A stretch of DNA of 64,000 nt from Rhodamnia argentea (Eukaryota; Streptophyta; Magnoliopsida; Myrtales; Myrtaceae): the NCBI RefSeq assembly GCF_020921035.1, contig NC_063157.1, positions 9,150,001-9,214,000 of the forward strand. The letters are read 5' to 3'. Both the position numbers and the translations under genes were made by a program. Below, in pieces: positions 23,768-35,474 of the stretch (the first letter of the stretch is position 1; the number at the start of each line of letters is the position of its first letter). Below the pieces are notes generated by a model. It did no database searches. It was not told where the DNA came from and saw only the letters and a program-made list of their open reading frames with translations.

Positions 23768-24950
23768 CAGAGGTGTCAAATGGGTGGGTCGTGTTGAATA
23801 TGGTATGACCAGTATTGATCTATCTAACCCATTTTGACCCATGCCGACAGGACCGGATCTCGCAACTAACCCATACCCAACCCGACCCATTTTGACCCAT
23901 ATTACCAAAACATACTAATATTTTAGGAAAATCTATACAACTCATTTAACGTATTTTAAGCTCTTCACATGTATATGTTACCAAATAAAGACTTCACAAA
24001 AAAAAAAAATGCAATTTAAACAATAAAAAATTAGTAAATAAAAAAAAATGCATGACTTTCCCCTTGGGCAGGAAGGCTAGTTTGATAAGAGCTCGGTCTC
24101 TACTTACACTATGTTGATGCAGAAGCTGAAACCCCAAATAAGTAACAGTTTGGATATGCTGGCCACGAGTTTTCGGGGAGAAAACGGCGTTCGAGAGCCG
24201 GGCGCTAAAATCAATCCGATGACCTTGGTTTCAGGGGGATCTCAAGACCTCAGTCAAGCTACGATCTCCCAGAGTAGGATGACGATATTTCATAAAACCC
24301 AATCAGACTCTGTTGCGATTTGTGATGCTGGTGAATTAGGGGGAAGAAGAAACTTTGATGAATCACCAATCGAGAAGGACCGACAACCGACATCCTTCTT
24401 ATGAAAACAATACACTTTGTACAAGACCTCTGCTGAGGTACGGTTTGCGCTTCGCTGTTAGGGACGGTCACGTAAATGATTTGGGAGATCCTATTTGAAG
24501 ACATATTTGTGTTACCCAAATGTTCCTTCTTTAGTGTATGCTGTTGGTTGGCAAGTTCAAAATTATGTAATAATGCGACTCAACAGTTGAATTCAATTGC
24601 AGATACCGAACCCAAGAGAGCATACAGACACACAAACTAGTTTCATTACTACGGAGGATGCATGAATGCATAAAGCGCAAAGAAAGGCTGAACGAAATTT
24701 GGCGGGGGGCGGCGGCTGGCGATGGGTGGCGGCGGTTGGCGGCTCGAGACCCAACCCAAGTATAACATTAACTTAACATTTTGATGGATCAAAAATGGGT
24801 TCTACGTAGGTTCTATGTGTGACACATTTTTTACTCATTAGATCTAGCTTCAATTTTTAAGACCCATTTTTATTGGGCTATAGGAAAGCTACCAACTCAT
24901 ATAGAATCCATTTTATAAAAAATGGGTCATGGACCCTTATTGACAGCTCT
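23768..24950. mobile_element. Element nested inside the Pack-MULE
   Basis: The left end AGAGGTGTCAAATGGGTGGG and the right end, read inversely, AGAGCTGTCAATAAGGGTCC are inverted relative to each other, with more 'acccattttgaccc' type sequence inside each arm. The termini resemble the element at 33906-34575. I could not find a clean target duplication. The middle (about 24060-24650) is balanced-GC, non-repetitive-looking DNA of unknown origin containing short open frames on both strands, and may be captured sequence. Confidence 0.55.
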
Positions 24951-25079
24951 AATCACTAGCAATGACAGGCAAGGGTGGGGGATGATCGGCGAGTCTAGAC
25001 CTCGCAGATCTGGGTGAGGTCGAGCCTTGCCATGGTGGCGTTGGTCCTCCTAAGCAAGGAGCTTGCAAGTTGGACTAGC

Positions 25080-25520
25080 CCGACAAGTTGGACTAGCTGA
25101 GATTCCTCAATCTCTCTCGTAACCTCGTAGCGAGCACAGTCCCTGAATCTCTCCTTCACCTCTCTAATTTGCAGGTCCTCGATCCGTGTTTTCAGCATCA
25201 ACAAAAAATTTCTTCAGTGGGTCTCTGCCTGTGTGGATTTGAGCTAACTTGACCCCCATTCAGGTGCCTAATCTGGCTCTCAATTTTTTCTCTGACGTTA
25301 TCCTGCCGAAATGGCAATTGTAGCTCCTTGCAGAACCATTCTTTAGCCACGAAGAGTCTCTTGGGCGAAATCAGTTAAGCCTTCAGGAGAACTCAATTTC
25401 AGAGCTGCTTAGCAACGAGATTGGTAATTTGACAGAACTAGTTTGGCTAGACGTTTCGACAAACGAATTCTCCGGGTCAATTCCGAATGTGTTTCAGAAC
25501 ATGAAGAAGCTAGCAACGGC
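25080..25520 (+). pseudogene. Captured leucine-rich-repeat receptor gene fragment
   Basis: In shifting plus-strand frames the translation shows LRR text: AEIPQSLS, RNLVASTVPESLLHLSNLQ and VLD, then NFFSGSLPVWI followed by a stop, then LSLQENSISELLSNEIGNL and TELVWLDVSTNEFSGSIPN. These follow the LxxLxLxxNxLxGxIP pattern of plant extracellular LRRs. Stops and frameshifts make it non-functional, and no kinase or signal peptide remains. It lies wholly inside the MULE and is not obviously derived from the LRR-RLK at the left end, whose LRR sequences differ. Confidence 0.75.
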
Positions 25521-26719
25521 AAAGCTTGACCTCGCCTTACCTGCGGTCGGTGGGGGTCGCCCGCCCCCGTCGGCTATCCCTCAACCTTGCCAGCAATGGC
25601 GGGCTAGGGTGGGGCTGGGGCTGTTGAACAAGCCCATCTTTTTTTTTTTATAAGTTTTTAGCTTATTTTTCCCTATAATTTATTATTTTCTTAACTTTTA
25701 AGATAATATTTAAGTTCACGTGGACTTCCGTCAAGTCATGTTGGATCAAATATTAATAAAAAAAAGGGCTACATAGGATTTTCGGCAAGCAAATCAAAAT
25801 TGGCATTTAAGTGATCGTTTTTTTAAAAAAAATTGTCACTAAAGTGATCGTTTTGAAGTTTTTGGCACTAAAGTGAGCGCCGTACACAATTTATGACACT
25901 TATAGTATACTTCTTCCGATGTAATTTACTAGCATAAGCTCCTCTTTGATACTATTAACAAAGAACATCCACTTATTATATATAGGCAAGAATTGATCTA
26001 AAGTAGGAAACCTTCTTCAATTAGGAAATCTATTCAAACTAGAAAACCTACTTGAATTAGGAAACTTTCCTTTTCGTGCTCAAATTCGAGGCATATTTTA
26101 AACAATCTCCATCTTGACTCGACATTTGAGCCAAGTCACAATAGTTGCACTAATAACTTCGAACTTCGTTACTAGCCTCCCATAGGCCCCATGCATTTAA
26201 TCGCCACAAACATCATTTAAGTCTAAGCCATGCTTAAGCTCCGACATAACCGAGGACCTCATCAAAACATCGATCGCACTCGCACCTTTAACTGTTCCAC
26301 TATGACTTTCTGACACAACATCCTCTACCACGGAAAAAACAAAACCACAATTGCATCCATATCTATCGGGAGTACCTTGTTAAATTCAGCAGCTACAAGA
26401 CTGTTGGCTCTATAGGCTTTACCTCGTTACAAGCACCATCTGTAATGATTAATTTGCTAGTACCTGCTACCTCGGAAGTTTCTAGTTAGAACTCCACCTT
26501 AAGGTGAACACTGTTTAGATTCGTATGAACACCGCTATAATCACTCATAGCCGGATGTACTAGAGAATTGTCAGATATAACTTCTTTGCTGATAACAAGT
26601 GAATTTAATTTTAGGCACCACAATTGATAACCTTGCTCATCTCGTGCACAGCTTAGGAACATGCATTTTCTTGCCCTTACATTGAGCTTACCATTATTAA
26701 CTCTAACAGAATGATAAGC

Positions 26720-27970
26720 AACGTTACTCGATCACACTTTTTCAGGAGTTTGACATTCAATCACAATCGATGGGAATCTATTCTTCAAGTAGTTAGCCGT
26801 ACTAAGTGCATTCGCTAGGAATCTCCTAGCCATACCAGCATTAAAGAGCATTTTACGGGCCGTCTCCAGCAATGTTTTGCTGATCAACTCTGCAACATAT
26901 TGTGGTTCATTGGCACTAGTGCGGTATCTCACTATGTCGTCCTTCATGCAAAATTCATTTAACAGCTTTGAGCAAAACTCCATACTAGTCCACACATGCT
27001 TGATCATTTTATCAGTCTCCTTTTCGATCAAAACTCTCAACTACATGATCTTGACAACAATATCATACTTGTACCTAATCACAAACACCCAAGTCTTCCT
27101 TGAGTAGTCACCAACAACTGTTAACATAAATCTGGCATTCTTTCTCAAAAGAAATCGTGACAGCCTGCGAATATCCAAATGAATTAATTTTGCAATTTTC
27201 GTGGTTTCTCCGATAGTCGTACTAACTTTCTGTCATTGATCCAAATCATAACACCTGCATACATTCATTTCATTAATCACATAACCATATAACAAATTCC
27301 TTTCACTTAGAACCTTCGGGCTTCTCATGCTAATGTGCCCCAAACGCATATGTCACAATTCAAATTCTCGAACAAATGCATCCGACGTCTCCACGGCGAA
27401 ATCCGTCATTGTTACCTCTTGAAGCTCATATAGGCCATTATGTTTGATTCCTTTCATTATCACCAAAGAACCTTGAACAACTTTCAGAACTCCGCATTCC
27501 AAAGAATACCGACACCCCGATGAATCCAGGGCACTCAAGGAAATTAAGTTTTTCTTCTAGTTTGGAGCATGCCTCATTCCAATCAATGTCCTCAAAATAC
27601 TATCACGCATTCTAATTCTAACATCGCCAACACATACAATATTGCATTCAACATGATTCCCCAACCGCACTTTGCTACTATCCATGCATTGATAAATAAT
27701 AAACTAGTTCCTATTTGGTGTAGCATGAAAAGAAAAACTAGAATCCATAATTAATCTGCTAAAAAACGAATCATCAGTGATGTGCAAGACATAATCAGTA
27801 TTATCCAAATTACTGTCAATTACAGTTGTAATATCATCTCGAGACTCAACTCTAATTCCTTTAGCTTTCTCATTCTTCAACTTAAGCCTATCCATTGTAA
27901 GATCCCTCCTTTTATCACAATTCCAACAGATAGCACCACTAGTCCTAAACCGACTACGTCTGTTCAACTC
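26720..27970 (-). pseudogene. Copia polyprotein remnants (gag, protease, integrase)
   Basis: Reading 5' to 3' on the minus strand there is a zinc-knuckle remnant (CWNCDKRRDLTMDRL) and then a protease site IMDSSFSFHATPNRN, where the usual DSG(A) has become DSS. Next comes a pre-integrase segment (GVLKVVQGSLVIMKGIKHNG then LYEL), and then an integrase-core piece with KMIKHVWTSMEFCSKLLNEF and ARRFLANALSTANYLKNRFP. The order protease before integrase is that of Copia, not Gypsy. Frames are broken by stops and the downstream polymerase is absent. Confidence 0.8.
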
Positions 27971-28535
27971 ACCTAACCATTCTCATTCTTTAGCTTAAGG
28001 CCATCATTTTACATCAACTCAGCCATGCCTAGCTTTGATATCGATTGTTGCGCGAAGCAAGCGATCGAACAATAAAATAGACAGAATAAGAAAATAAATT
28101 TAACACTAGATTTATGTGGTTCGATCATAGAGACTTGCATCCACAAGGAGAATAGCAACAAATTTCACTATAGAATAAACGATACAATGGAGGTTACAAA
28201 CCACGCTTGAGTCACTCAAATACCGTTAGTGTTTCACAGCCTCCAATTACATCCAATAACCCAAAAGTGTTTAACCTCACAATTCCTCACAAAATAATCT
28301 TTCAATCTCACGAAAGAATTCACAAATCTTTCTCATGAGATTTTCTCACTAGAGATGTAATTAACTAGCGTAAACTCCTCTTTGATACTCTTCACAAATA
28401 ATATCCACTTATTATATATAGGCAAGAATTGGATCCAAAGTAGGAAACATTCTCCAACTAGGAAACCTATTCAAACTAGGAAACCTACTTGAATTAGGAA
28501 TTTTTTTTTTTTCAATCTCAAATTCGAAAGGAAAA

Positions 28536-31500
28536 TGATTAGCTGATAGTCACACCGTACATACTTATCACCAAAAGTTATAGATTTTTTTTTTTTTTTG
28601 CGCTAGCCATAAAACAATTTGTGGCTGGCATTGGACCGTCCAACAGTGGACAATCAGCATAGCAAGACCCAATTCGAAATATATTTTCTACACCATAGGT
28701 GATTTTTTTTCTCCATATGAAGAAGTCATTGACTACGTATGGACATCGCGTGCTGGACTTCCCTTCTTCTTCTTTATTTGTCTGCTTGGATGGCGACGAT
28801 TGCAACTTGCAGTCAGTGTTTAATCGAAACCCTTTCGCCTCTACATCTCATGACCGGTTCAAACCCGAGAGTCAAACTTCAGTGAATGTTCACTTACACG
28901 CGATCCAAGATCGACGAGAAAGTAAAACGGCGCAGGAGCAGAGATGATCCAATCAAATTAAGACTTGATCCATATGTAACTTTCGCTGTTCTCAAGCCTG
29001 CCGTGGCCAGATTGTCAACCATAGCTACTTTGAGGGTTAGGAAGGAAAAGAAATAATAATAACTTGATCTCGGACATTTACCATTATACCTACAATGCAG
29101 ATGAGCTCATCGCATTCATCACATATCATGCACGTTCGAACGTTTCCGCACGTACAAGGGTGATACATAAATCGTATATGGTTCGACTTATTTTCAGAAA
29201 ATGAACTTTAGTTGGGGAAGATACTGTCTTAGATTTAGAATCTCACGGGAGATCACATGATTTAAATACGGCGGACACTTTGTAGTTATCGTTCCGGCTT
29301 AATTATTCTCCAAAAAGTGCACGGGCTATTATTTGTCGGATACTTGCCGTTGATATTATTCGACTTCTTTTCTTGTCGAAAGTTTGAGGTTGGAGATGGC
29401 TCTCGCGCTCACACTCTTAGTAAGAATTTATCATCAAGCGATTAATAGGTTTGGTGTTTTTGGTATAAAAAAAAAAGACAAATCTCAAAACCCTGGCATT
29501 AAGTCCATGTTGCCCTATCGAGGCCCTATCGAGACTTTTTCATCTTTAATGCAAAGAAATAAACGCAAAGTTCAAAGAGATCTCATTACCAAAGTGCCCC
29601 GACATGAATTCACTTAAATGACATTTTCCTCCCTCGTGCAAGAAATTTTGATTATGGATAAGTATTTTTTTTTTTTTTTGGGTTTTGGAAATTATCATAA
29701 TTAATGAGATAGCGTGGACGTGGCCGAATGTTAGGACAAAGATGATAATCATGTGAGGGGTTAGCTAGAACATGGGGTGAAGATCGGCGTTAGCTTCTTT
29801 GTGGTAGGTTGGTGGGTTGTAGTTGTTCCTGCACGTCCCTTTCGCTCGGGGTAGGTAAAGCATTTCCTTTTGAATCCGTCCACGGTTCACCCTTCCTAGC
29901 CTTCTTAATCCTTCATTAGCTCTTGATATCATCATTGCGACATCATCAGGGCAATAGTTACGTATGAGCTTCCCATTCTTTCTATTCTCTCATGGGCATC
30001 TATGCACGAAACCCGGTTGTCAAAACCATCGTGGGGTCGTCTGACTTGTCAGAATATATCGTAAGTCCATTTTTTTACCTGTAAATAAGATGATTTGAGT
30101 TGTGTAGGATCGGATTGGGAATTAGCCACTAGATTTATATTTTATGAAAATAGGCCAAAAATGGACTAAACGAGCCTATTTGGGTCGAACCAAACCCGAC
30201 CCATCCATTTATCACGTATAGCCATCGCTCACGTGCGATGTATTATTAAGTAGTTCGTTCAATAAAGGTTGCGTATTCGATTTGACCCTGGCAGCATCAC
30301 GAGATCATTGATTGTGAATTTATCGGCGACGTGATTCGTCTCGAAGTTGAACCGATACGACGCCTCGGTACAGATATCGATACATCCTTCTTCATGGAGT
30401 ATATGTATTAAATCCCTTCCGACGGATGATCCCATCCAAGAGGAGGAGAAAACGAGGACCAACAAGATTGGTAGCGTGACTACGACCCTCGTCGAGTGGG
30501 TGAAGCAGACGAGAATGCTGTCCGTAGCGGAGACGAAGAGACGCTGGCGTTTGAGAATGTGGGGGGAGAGGTGGTAGGTGGCATGTGGATCCTAGTCTTC
30601 CATTCTTCGGTCGAAGAGGAAGAGAAAACACCGTCAGCGGCATGGAACGTCGAGCTTTTCCCCATTTGCCTACCAAACAAAACGACAAGTACATAAATAA
30701 ATAATGGTGATGATAACACTAGTAGTAATAATAGCAATAGTAATATCATGTAATTTTTTACTAGGTCGAGCAGAAACATGGAGAATGTATAATATCGAGG
30801 AAGACACACAATATGAAGTAGGGAAATGCTTCCTTCTTAGTACTGTCAAAAACGGTGCGATCTCAACCGTAAATCCGCACAACATCGCCACGTCTTTTGT
30901 ATAAATCACTCATTGATTAGAAGATAGTGCGATAAGAAATTACTGACAATACCGTCACAATGTTAGGCTAGTCAAAATGTGCATGGCCATGGAGAATTGC
31001 TGTTAATGAAAAATACTGGAAAATAGTCGTATTTGATTTTATTCTCTTATTGAAAATTCTCATAGCATCTCAAAACCTGCGTTTTTACATATCTCCAATC
31101 TTTTAAAAAAGACTTGGTTTACACCCAAACCTCAGATTTTGAGGTTGGCGACAGTCACGACGGCCTCCGACATACAACTAAGCGAGAAATAGGTCCTAAA
31201 TGATATGTTAAACTGTCATTTAACATTTTAATATGAGTAAAACCATTGTGAACGAATGTTTGGATTTCTTAACTAAGCACCCAATTTGATAATTAACTTC
31301 TCATTCGATCCATCTGGTTAGTCACTTAGGGCCTATGGTAAGAAGTGAACGCCTGCTTTTAACTTGTGTGCTATGGGAATCAAGCTAAATACCTATCAAA
31401 CAAAAGGAAAAACTCAACGCAGCTTGGCACGTAACTTCACTCAGATTCTTTCTTTGTTTTCAGGACAACTGTGTTTGTTTCATCTCATGCCTATACATAC

Positions 31501-31544
31501 ATATATATGCATATGTATACACCACAAGTCTCATAATTTTAGTA
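28536..31544. other. Gene-poor region without a supported gene
   Basis: There are poly-T tracts, AT-rich stretches and a few short open frames. A minus-strand frame from about 30590 to 30259 is open for roughly 110 codons and ends GSNRIRNLY. It has a stop just upstream and overlaps other frames, so I do not call a gene. No tRNA, CRISPR-like or organised regulatory signal is seen. Confidence 0.35.
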
Positions 31545-32440
31545 CAATGCTCACTTGAATATCATAAATTTTTTAGTGTTGTAACTATCGTATCATACCA
31601 ACTTGAGTGTCATAACTTTTTTCACGATCATTTAAATGCCATATAACTTTTCAATCGATCATTTGCGTATCATAACATTTAGAAAACATTCATCACAAGT
31701 GCCATGCAATGTTAGATTTCCGATACTTGGACGTTTTTTTTTTAGGGTTAATACCATGAAAAACCCTAAACCGGTACACCCGTGACAAATTTACCCCAAA
31801 CTATTTTTTTGACCACGAAAAATCCTAAACCGGTACATCCGTGACAAATTTACCCCAAATTATTTTTTTGACCACCAAAAACCCTAAACTGGTATATTTG
31901 TGACAAATTTACCCTAAACTAATTCTTTTGACCACTAAATACCCTAAATTGGTACACATGTGACAAATTCACCCCCCGTTAAATTGATTTAATAGCATGA
32001 AAAATCTCAAATTGATAAACCCGTGACAAACAGAGGGTCAAAACCCAATATTGGTATACCCATCAACTATCACGTGTCACTAAATCAGCAATTTGTGAGT
32101 TAAATTTAATGAAAATTAACGGAGGGTAAATTTGTCACATGTGTACCGCTTTATGGTAAATTTGTCACAGATGTACCAGTTTGGGGTTTTTTGTGATCAA
32201 AAAAATAATTTGGGGTAAATTTGTCACAAGTGTACTGGTTTGGGGTTTTCCATGGTATTAACCCTTTTTTTTAAAATAGTTATGATATTCAAGTGATTGA
32301 TTGAAAGTATGGCACTCAAGTAAATATTTTTTAGAAGTCATGACATTTAAGTGATTGAAAAAAGTGTGACGGCGCTCAAGTGAGGGCCGCATGAAAGTTA
32401 TGACACTTGTGGTGTCATTACATATTAGTTTTTGGATCGG
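31545..32440. mobile_element. Palindromic MULE/MITE-like element hosting a second palindromic element
   Basis: The outer arms carry 'caagtgccat' and 'cacttgaatatcataa' phrases on the left (31545-31735). The inverted equivalents 'ttatgatattcaagtgat', 'atgacacttgtggtgtc' lie on the right (32278-32430). The text resembles the terminal repeats of the Pack-MULE at 23385-25917, with the same 'aagtgccataa' theme, so it may be a related non-autonomous family. It is interrupted by the element at 31740-32275. Confidence 0.55.
31740..32275. mobile_element. Inner palindromic element with tandem sub-repeats
   Basis: The left end GGGTTAATACCATGAAAAAC and the right end, read inversely, GGGTTAATACCATGGAAAAC match almost perfectly. 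The left arm contains about three to four tandem copies of a roughly 60-bp unit (ACCCTAAACCGGTACACCCG, then 'tgacaaatttacccca'), and the right arm has inverted copies. It is non-coding. An older relative lies at 16290-16735. Confidence 0.75.
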
Positions 32441-32529
32441 ACACTCTAAAAAGTGTCATTGTAATCGGTAAATGAGTTTTTCTTCTTCTATTTTTATCAC
32501 TAGCATATGAAATTTGGAAACAATCGACC

Positions 32530-33130
32530 TTGGGAAAAAGTATAACACTGCTAAACCTATTACATTAGTACCAATGGTCCTAAACCTTTCAACTAGATCA
32601 ATTTAGTCCTAAATCTTTTACATTTGTGTCATTTCTGTCCATTCGATTAATTTTGGTCCGAAATAGCTAATGTGGACACCAACCGCCCTACGTGACATGA
32701 CCGATGCTAACGTAGACAAATGCTACAATATCTTGATTTTTTTTCTGAATTTTAAATAATTTTTGGGATTTTAGATATTATTTTTATTTTCTTTTTTTCC
32801 TTCCTGTTTTTTTCCTAATTGTGGGTTGGCAAGGTCGTTGGCCCACCATTGCCGACCACAGGCGACATGGCCAACAATGGTCGGCCGGTGACCTCACCGG
32901 CCTAGAGTTGGGGAAAAAAAGGAAGGAAAGAAAAGAAGAAAAATAATAATTCAGAAAATTTTGAATACCACGTAAGACTACTGTCATCCATGTCGGTGAT
33001 TTTCGATCGAAATTGATCCGGGTGACTAAAATGGTACAAATACAAAAAAAATTTGACTAAATTGATCAAATTGAAAAGTTAATGACTGAATTGAAATAAA
33101 TACAATAGATTTAAATACTTTGTATACATC
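32530..33130. mobile_element. Non-autonomous MULE-like element, family copy 2 of 4
   Basis: The left arm (CTAAACCTATTACATTAGTA and on) is inverted on the right (AAATACAATAGATTTAAATA near 33095). Conserved internal phrases are 'aatgtggacacc' on the left and 'catgtcggtgat' on the right. The core at 32820-32910 is GC-rich with TTGGC/GCCGAC motifs, bounded by T-rich and A-rich stretches. Confidence 0.6.
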
Positions 33131-33905
33131 CCTCATCGGCCTTGGTACGGTACTGGTTGATTTTTCCGTTGGAAAATGATAGCGGATCTCGTGGCTACAA
33201 TTACAGTTTCTCCTCATTATTGGTACGACTATGTATTAACTTTAATGATCACAACAATTTTTGTGTAAGTAAAAAATTTCATAAATCAATACCTTTATGG
33301 TATGTACTACAATGTTTCATCACCACTAATGCATACCCTTCCTGAAGGAGAACTAGTTTCTCACGCAAGTTAGCTTGATTTAACTTGTCTTGGAGCATTC
33401 AGCAAATGAAATTAATAGAACAGTTAGGGCCTGCACCTAATTGAGTGCAATTTTTTTTTAAAAAAAAAATCAGCACCTAATGATATTCAGCTTGTGCAAT
33501 AACCATGACTGACAATGACGTAAAAGTTTCAATTAAGTTAAAAAGTCATTTGTCACTTATGGGGTAAATAAGGAAGGGGAAACTTAATTCTTTAACTAGA
33601 AAAAATAGCTTGGCAATTAGAAACTTACCAATTATATCCCTAAAACACGTCGATGACGATGTACATTCCTCGTATGTCAATTAAAATAACTTTTTTCGAC
33701 AAGAAAAACTAAAATAACTTTTGGTTTCTATTTTCAGCATTTAAACCATGGACATTTAAAATTCACTGCTTAAATTTTCAGCCCTTCTTTTATCCATTTC
33801 ACCAAAAAAGCTATCTTAATTCTTAAGTATCAATCATTTTGAAATCTTGTTGCTTTCCTTTGACTCTCTACCAACCACTCATCTAGATATCACGATATAT
33901 GTCTA
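33131..33905. other. AT-rich intergenic DNA
   Basis: I see no gene, tRNA or bounded repeat here. Short poly-T and poly-A tracts occur near 33450. Confidence 0.4.
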
Positions 33906-34575
33906 GACTTGTCAAAGGGGTGGGTTGGGTTATAAATGGTTCGACCTATATTGACACATTAACCCGTTTATGAACTATTTATGGGTAATGCAAATTTCTT
34001 GATCCATACCTACCCTAACACATATCCAACCCAACTCATATTACTAAAAAAATTCTATATTTAATCCAATCTAAGAAAACATATTTCTTATAAATTTATA
34101 AAAAAAATTACTAAATCATTGTAGAATTTTTTTTATTTTTTATATTTCTATTTTTATAATTTCAAAAAAATATGATTTTTTTTTGTATTTTTATTCTTAT
34201 CTCAATTTTTATTTTTATTTAAAAATTATGATTTTATTTTTCATTTTTTTATTTTCTTCTTTGACCAGCGAGGGTCAGCTAGCAAAAAAAAAAAAAGTAA
34301 AAAGAAAGGTTAAAGAAAGAAAAAAGAAAGAACAAAAAGTAAAAAAGAAAGTAAAAGAAAGGGGTAGTGGCCTCTTAAGTGACCCAAGTAAGTCGTCTTA
34401 AGTGAGTTGTAAATGGGTTCATAATGTACCCATTTATAATGAACCCATTTACAACCCACTTACTTTGGCATCTTTATTTTGTAGACCTATTATGCTGACA
34501 TGTTAAATTTGTTATGACACATTTAAATGTTTGCGGGTTATTAAATGTGTTTTGGATCCATTTTGATAGGTTTAC
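33906..34575. mobile_element. Mutator-like non-autonomous element with 9-bp target duplication
   Basis: It is flanked by a perfect direct repeat ATATGTCTA (33897-33905 and 34576-34584). The ends are weakly inverted: left GACTTGTCAAAGGGGTGGG, right read inversely GTAAACCTATCAAAATGGATC. The interior is extremely AT-rich with lysine-codon-like purine runs (34285-34365) and has no coding sequence. A 9-bp duplication is typical of Mutator-like elements. The terminal text resembles the element at 23768-24950. Confidence 0.7.
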
Positions 34576-34924
34576 ATATGTCTAATACCACAATTCACAA
34601 CTCTGGAAAAACTATATATTAAAGGAAAAATATTAAATATAAGCTTGATTACAAGAATGTCTTCGAAACCTCTCTTTCAGAGGGTAATAATTCCACGCAA
34701 CACAGCATCCCTATTTCCAGTTGTGCTGCAGCAAAAGGAAAAAGTTCTTTCTGTCTCGTAGACATCTTTCACAGTAATGTTCGCTTGGACCCGCTCTATT
34801 AGATTGGATCCATGTTAACAATTGATCATCGGATGCAGATTAGTATTTTCCCAACATCTATAAAGAAGTGTTAAGTTGCATTCCCTTAAAGTCGATCATC
34901 TTTCCGTAGAGAGTCGATCAAGCA

Positions 34925-35220
34925 CAACATGCCAGTAATAGTGACATATCAAGTCCCACATTGAATGTACGAGATATTGTAGAGTGATTCTATGCTAATG
35001 TTATGATTGTTGTGAAAGTAGGAACCCCAACGGATCGGGTTCAAGAATAGATTGGCCCAAGCCAATATGGGAGGCAAGCATTTAGAGAGCCATGTGAAGG
35101 AGTTAACAACTAAGACCCATCCCTAAATAATCACCACTCTGAGTATTCCTTTTGTGGCTTGGTCGACATGTTAAGCTTTTGAGTTTGATATTTTGACATG
35201 GTGGTATCATAGTCAGGTTC
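34925..35220 (+). repeat. Copia-type LTR remnant with primer-binding-site-like end
   Basis: The sequence from CAAGTCCCACATTGAATGTA (about 34949) to AAGCTTTTGAGTTTGATATT (about 35173) has the text typical of the downstream half of small Copia or TRIM LTRs. It is followed by TGGTATCATAGTCAGG at about 35202, a one- or two-base variant of the Met-tRNA primer-binding site TGGTATCAGAGC. No matching second LTR is seen. Confidence 0.55.
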
Positions 35221-35474
35221 TTCCCAATTTGTTTTGTGGGTATGGGCCCCATTTGTTGATTCAAATGTTATATCCCGCTCGCATCAGGATTGAGCACAAT
35301 CAGAATATCTGCATGATAAGAAATCTGAGATCGATTCAAATGTTATCTCCACCGATGATTACAGATTCAGTTGTTAGTATTTATTATTTGATATTAGTTT
35401 CAAGTGGTTACCAATTCCGTTGTTCATATTTATTACTTGATATTATTGTGAAGTGTGTGTGTATACACATACAT

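Larger units (their letters stand above)
23385..25917. mobile_element. Mutator-like Pack-MULE inserted in the Copia LTR
   Basis: The insertion is bounded by a perfect 10-bp target-site duplication GATGTAATTT (23375-23384 and 25918-25927), and the flanking Copia LTR is continuous across it. The termini are inverted repeats: left GGAAAAAGTACAGTACAAGT, and right read inversely GGAAGAAGTATACTATAAGT. They stay similar for about 140-200 bp through GGCGCTCA and AACGATCACTT. A 9-11 bp duplication with long inverted repeats is the mark of Mutator superfamily elements. It carries no transposase. Inside are fragments of an LRR gene (25080-25520) and a further nested element, so it is a Pack-MULE. Confidence 0.85.
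23057..28535 (-). mobile_element. Degenerate Ty1/Copia LTR retrotransposon, split by a later insertion
   Basis: Two LTRs begin TGTTGCG at 23057 and 28049 and are similar over their whole length (for example AATCACATCCAATAACCTAC versus AATTACATCCAATAACCCAA). The left LTR is interrupted at 23384 and resumes at 25918 after a 2.5-kb insertion. Just inside the right LTR, GCTTTGATATCGAT (about 28034) is close to the reverse complement of the Met-tRNA primer-binding site, so the element reads on the minus strand with its 5' LTR on the right. The coding remnant runs gag zinc knuckle, protease, pre-integrase and integrase. Reverse transcriptase and RNase H are missing, so it cannot move by itself. Confidence 0.85.

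Noticed and set aside
30259-30700. Overlapping minus-strand frames that might be a gene remnant
   Set aside because: Three frames are partly open, an in-frame stop precedes the longest, and no family is recognisable.
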